64,000 nt of DNA from UBA2779 sp965232615. Lineage in GTDB: Bacteria > Spirochaetota > Spirochaetia > DSM-2461. Position numbers and translations under genes: made by a program. The notes below the pieces were generated by a model. The model searched no databases, was not told where the DNA came from, and saw only the letters and a list, made by a program, of their open reading frames with translations. Location of the stretch: contig OZ246985.1 in assembly GCA_965232615.1 (NCBI GenBank), forward strand, positions 1,116,001 to 1,180,000, given 5' to 3'. Below are positions 61,814 to 64,000 of the stretch, piece by piece; position 1 is the first letter of the stretch, and each line of letters opens with the position of its first letter.

Positions 61814-62500
61814 ATGAAACATGGCAGGAAATACAGAGAGGCCTTGAAAAAGGTCGATATTGCAAAAAACTATGGCCTTGATGAAGGCATTAAGCTTGTA
61901 AAGAGCATGGCCAGTGCGAATTTTGATGAAACTATTGAAGTTGCAGTCAATCTGAGACTGAAAAAAAGCCAGTCAGTCAGAGATACCTTTGTACTACCGA
62001 ATCAGTTTGCCAGAGGAAAGCGAATACTGGTGTTCGCCAGGGGTGAAAAAGCTCGGGAAGCGGAAGAGGCTGGTGCAGCCTTTGTTGGTGCCGACGATCT
62101 GGTGGCGAAAATCAAAGATGGCTGGATGGAGTTTGATGTTTGTGTTGCAACACCGGATATGATGAAGGAAGTTGGTAAGCTGGGCCCGATACTGGGTCGC
62201 CGGGGGATGATGCCGAATCCTAAAACCAGAACAGTAACCATGGATATTGAAGGGGCTGTTGCTGAATTGAATCAGGGACGAATTGAATATCGTGCCGATA
62301 AGGGTGGTGTTGTTCATCTTGCGGTGGGTAAGGTGTCGATGGATGCGGCTCTTCTCAGAGAGAATGTGCATGCTCTACTGGTTGAGTTGAATAAAAAGCG
62401 TCTTCCAGATATAAAGGGGGATTTCATCAAGTCCGCAAGCCTGACTTCGACGATGAGTCCAGGAATAAAAATACAGGTTCAGGAACAGGTGGGATCATGA
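61814..62500 (+). CDS. rplA: 50S ribosomal protein L1
   Basis: A 228-residue protein of the L1 stalk (MKHGRKYREALKKVDIAKNYGLDEGIKLVKSMA, then GRRGMMPNPKTRTVT). It usually also represses translation of its own operon by binding the leader. It starts two bases after rplK and overlaps rplJ by four bases. Confidence 0.98.
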   Translation: MKHGRKYREALKKVDIAKNYGLDEGIKLVKSMASANFDETIEVAVNLRLKKSQSVRDTFVLPNQFARGKRILVFARGEKAREAEEAGAAFVGADDLVAKIKDGWMEFDVCVATPDMMKEVGKLGPILGRRGMMPNPKTRTVTMDIEGAVAELNQGRIEYRADKGGVVHLAVGKVSMDAALLRENVHALLVELNKKRLPDIKGDFIKSASLTSTMSPGIKIQVQEQVGS

Positions 62501-63030
62501 AGGGAAATAAGGTCCAGCAGTATAAAATAGAAGCCGTTGACAAACTGAAAGAAAACATTGAAAAATCAGAGAGTTTTCTTTTTGCCAATTACCGGGGGCT
62601 AACAGCAGTACAGGCCGCTCATCTGCGAAGCGTACTGCGTGAATCCGGAGCCGAGTTTCACATTGTTAAAAACAGGTTTGCGAAAATTGCATTTTCACAG
62701 TTGAATCATAAAAATCTGGAATCATATTTTTCCGGTCCTACTGCCATCGCTTATTGTGGGAATGATGCAGGACCAATTGCCAAAGCCATATTGAAACTTG
62801 CAAAGGAAATGCCGATCGAATTGAAAGGAGGTATGGTTGAGGGGAAGGTTTATGATTCAAAGGGAGTTGAGAACCTGAGTAAACTGCCATCCAGGACGGA
62901 TCTCATTCAAATGGTTATGAGAGCCATGCTTGCCCCTTTGAACAATGCTGTATACGCGCTTAATGGTGTTAATAGTAGGCTGGTGCGGACTCTGGATGCA
63001 GTTCGGAAGAAAAAAGCAGGGGGAGAATGA
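62497..63030 (+). CDS. rplJ: 50S ribosomal protein L10
   Basis: A 177-residue stalk-base protein (YKIEAVDKLKENIEKSESFLFANYRGLTAVQAAHLRSVLR) that anchors L7/L12 dimers through its C-terminal helix. ATG 62497 overlaps the rplA stop (ATGA), coupling the two. Here L10 is encoded close to rplA, while a long leader separates it from rplL. Confidence 0.98.
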   Translation: MKGNKVQQYKIEAVDKLKENIEKSESFLFANYRGLTAVQAAHLRSVLRESGAEFHIVKNRFAKIAFSQLNHKNLESYFSGPTAIAYCGNDAGPIAKAILKLAKEMPIELKGGMVEGKVYDSKGVENLSKLPSRTDLIQMVMRAMLAPLNNAVYALNGVNSRLVRTLDAVRKKKAGGE

Positions 63031-63128
63031 ATACAGGCTGCAAAGCTCTTCGTGGGCAGTGCGGCACTGAATCAGTGAAAGTGCTTGTTGGGCAGAGGAT
63101 GCGGCTCAACATAGTTCATAGTGGATTA

Positions 63129-63202
63129 TCGGTATTCTGGATACCGATGATGGGAGATGAAGAATAATCGGTTTCAGTCTTTGCGGGTATCATTGAGATA
63201 CC
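63129..63202 (+). promoter_or_regulatory. Leader hairpins between rplJ and rplL
   Basis: Two good stems: TCGGTAT/ATACCGA with loop TCTGG (63129-63147), and GGTATC/GATACC with loop ATTGA (63186-63202). The rplJ-rplL gap is 220 bases, longer than usual. Stems here could be processing sites or raise L12 translation relative to L10; the role is inferred. Confidence 0.5.
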
Positions 63203-63250
63203 AGAAGAGGTTGTCTGCTGTAACCGGGTTTTATAGAAGGAGAAGATAAT

Positions 63251-63628
63251 ATGACTACCGAAGAAGTTTTGAATGCTATTGCCGGCATGACTGTTCTTGA
63301 AGTTTCGGAACTGGTAAAAGCCATGGAGGAGAAATTCGGAGTTACTGCTGCAGCTCCAGTTGCTGTTGCTGCTGGTCCTGCCGCGGTAGCGGATGAGGAT
63401 GGAGCTGAAGAACAGACAGAATTCAATGTTGTTCTCACAGGTTTTGGTGAAGGGAAGAAGATTGGGGTTATTAAAGAAGTACGATCAATAACCGGCCTTG
63501 GACTTAAAGAGGCCAAGGAGCTTGTTGAGGGCGGTGAAGGCAATGTAAAAGAGAGTGTCTCAAAGGACGAGGCTAATACTGTCAAGGGCAAGCTGGAAGC
63601 AGCCGGAGCAGTTGTTGAGATTAAGTAG
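63251..63628 (+). CDS. rplL: 50S ribosomal protein L7/L12
   Basis: A 125-residue protein with the dimerising N-terminus (TTEEVLNAIAGMTVLEVSELVKAMEEKFGV), an Ala-rich hinge and the C-terminal factor-binding domain (EFNVVLTGFGEGKKIGVIKEVRSITGLGLKEAKELV). AGAAGGAGAAG precedes the ATG. Confidence 0.98.
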   Translation: MTTEEVLNAIAGMTVLEVSELVKAMEEKFGVTAAAPVAVAAGPAAVADEDGAEEQTEFNVVLTGFGEGKKIGVIKEVRSITGLGLKEAKELVEGGEGNVKESVSKDEANTVKGKLEAAGAVVEIK

Positions 63629-63649
63629 CAGCAGGTTTTTTACAATTAT

Positions 63650-63817
63650 ATGAGGGTTCCTCCTGGATGCACCCTTTCTGGTTCCGGCCTGGCTTTCCCA
63701 TTGCTGTGGTGTTGTCAATGTGTTGATGCAGTTCATTTGCACTTTGATTTTATCGCCTCGCGTTGAGGAAAAATCTCTCAGCCGGGCTCTGAAAGCTGTT
63801 TTCAGGGTTGCCCATGA
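63650..63817 (+). mobile_element. Decayed palindromic element between rplL and rpoB, flanked by ATGA
   Basis: A 160-base stretch (63654-63813). The left end GGGTTCCTCCTGG and, inverted, the right end TTTTCAGGGTTGCCC resemble the family termini. Inner landmarks recur in order: GGCCTGGCTTT, GCTGTGGTGTTGTCAATGTG (compare GCTGCGTTGTCAAAATGCTC), and ATCGCCTCGCGTTGAGG (compare GCCGCCTTGCATCAAG). ATGA is repeated at 63650-63653 and 63814-63817. It is an old copy with indels. Confidence 0.6.
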
Positions 63818-63833
63818 ATAATTACTCATTGAT

Positions 63834-63858
63834 TCACCGGGGTAAAAGCCTCCGGTGA
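63834..63858 (+). promoter_or_regulatory. Stem-loop upstream of rpoB
   Basis: TCACCGGGG pairs with CCTCCGGTGA (one bulged T) with loop TAAAAG, followed by TTTCGTGTT. It is 24 bases before the rpoB start. It may be a weak attenuator or RNase III-type processing site between the ribosomal genes and rpoB. Confidence 0.5.
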
Positions 63859-63882
63859 TTTCGTGTTAGAGGGGATAACAGC

Positions 63883-64000
63883 ATGTTCGAAAGAGCTGGA
63901 AATGATAGCCGTACATTCATTGGACAGGAATACGACGATGTCATTAAGCTTCCGGATTTGATAGATGTTCAAATATCATCGTATGAAAACTTTCTTCAGA
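63883..64000 (+). CDS. rpoB: RNA polymerase beta subunit (5' end only)
   Basis: The first 39 codons, from ATG 63883 to the window edge: MFERAGNDSRTFIG..., then KLPDLIDVQISSYENFLQ, which fits the N-terminus of RpoB and its place after rplL. AGAGGGGAT stands before the start. The rest of the gene lies outside the window. Confidence 0.93.
   Translation, partial: MFERAGNDSRTFIGQEYDDVIKLPDLIDVQISSYENFLQ

Overview
The window looks like chromosomal DNA of a free-living, probably anaerobic or microaerophilic spirochaete (Spirochaetales-like). This is inferred from the gene set, not from a search: an HD-GYP signalling protein, a DUF4954 left-handed beta-helix protein, a long-form PRPP synthetase, an FprA flavodiiron protein, TAXI-TRAP and ABC import systems, and a tRNA-Thr/rpmG/tRNA-Trp/secE/nusG/rplKAJL/rpoB block. 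No rRNA, phage, CRISPR or recognisable defence system is present.

Layout. 0-9.5 kb: HD-GYP protein, TAXI-type TRAP transporter with a HAD phosphatase and a SPOUT methyltransferase, FemAB-like and J-domain proteins, and convergent ndk. 9.6-17.2 kb: a complete mannitol PTS regulon (mtlA IICB, mtlF IIA, dedicated HPr and Enzyme I, PRD regulator mtlR, mtlD). 17.4-20.8 kb: a four-gene exported/outer-membrane cluster with a FecR-domain protein behind a good sigma70-type promoter. 20.8-28.6 kb: radC, a lon with a 22-copy pentapeptide N-terminus, fprA, a TauE/SafE exporter and a UPF0158-GNAT fusion. 28.7-34.1 kb: eno, two small envelope proteins, a frameshifted arsR, pdxT-pdxS, tRNA-Arg and tRNA-His. 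34.6-49.4 kb: fumC, a sugar ABC importer without its ATPase, DUF4954 protein, ZIP transporter, GH36 glycosidase, two GT4-type glycosyltransferases and a GH13 sugar phosphorylase. 49.4-60 kb: a fused pyrF-pyrE, MscS channel, a complete nucleoside-type BMP ABC importer, prs and an FGGY kinase. 60-64 kb: the translation/transcription block up to the first codons of rpoB.

The most distinctive feature is a dispersed family of palindromic elements (at least five copies plus fragments; a related subfamily occurs twice). Ends resemble GGGCACCTCTAAAAAAC, and each of five copies is flanked by a matching 4-bp direct repeat (TTAA, ATAA, TGAA, TTGA, ATGA). The core is an imperfect hairpin that is tandemly amplified in some copies. 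In all four undecayed copies element plus one direct repeat is a multiple of three bases, and one peptide frame stays open in several copies. One copy sits in frame inside a lipoprotein signal sequence; deleting it with one direct repeat regenerates a textbook lipobox signal peptide. This resembles in concept the in-frame palindromic elements of Rickettsia, but the sequence here is not one I can name.

Themes that link genes: mannitol uptake and oxidation; pyrimidine/PRPP metabolism (pyrFE, nucleoside importer, prs); possible alpha-glucoside or compatible-solute metabolism (GT4 pair, GH13 phosphorylase, GH36); and PLP synthesis (pdxST). Simple repeats (15-bp x22 in lon, 5-bp x12 before arsR, 54-bp x6 after eno) suggest active slippage or duplication.
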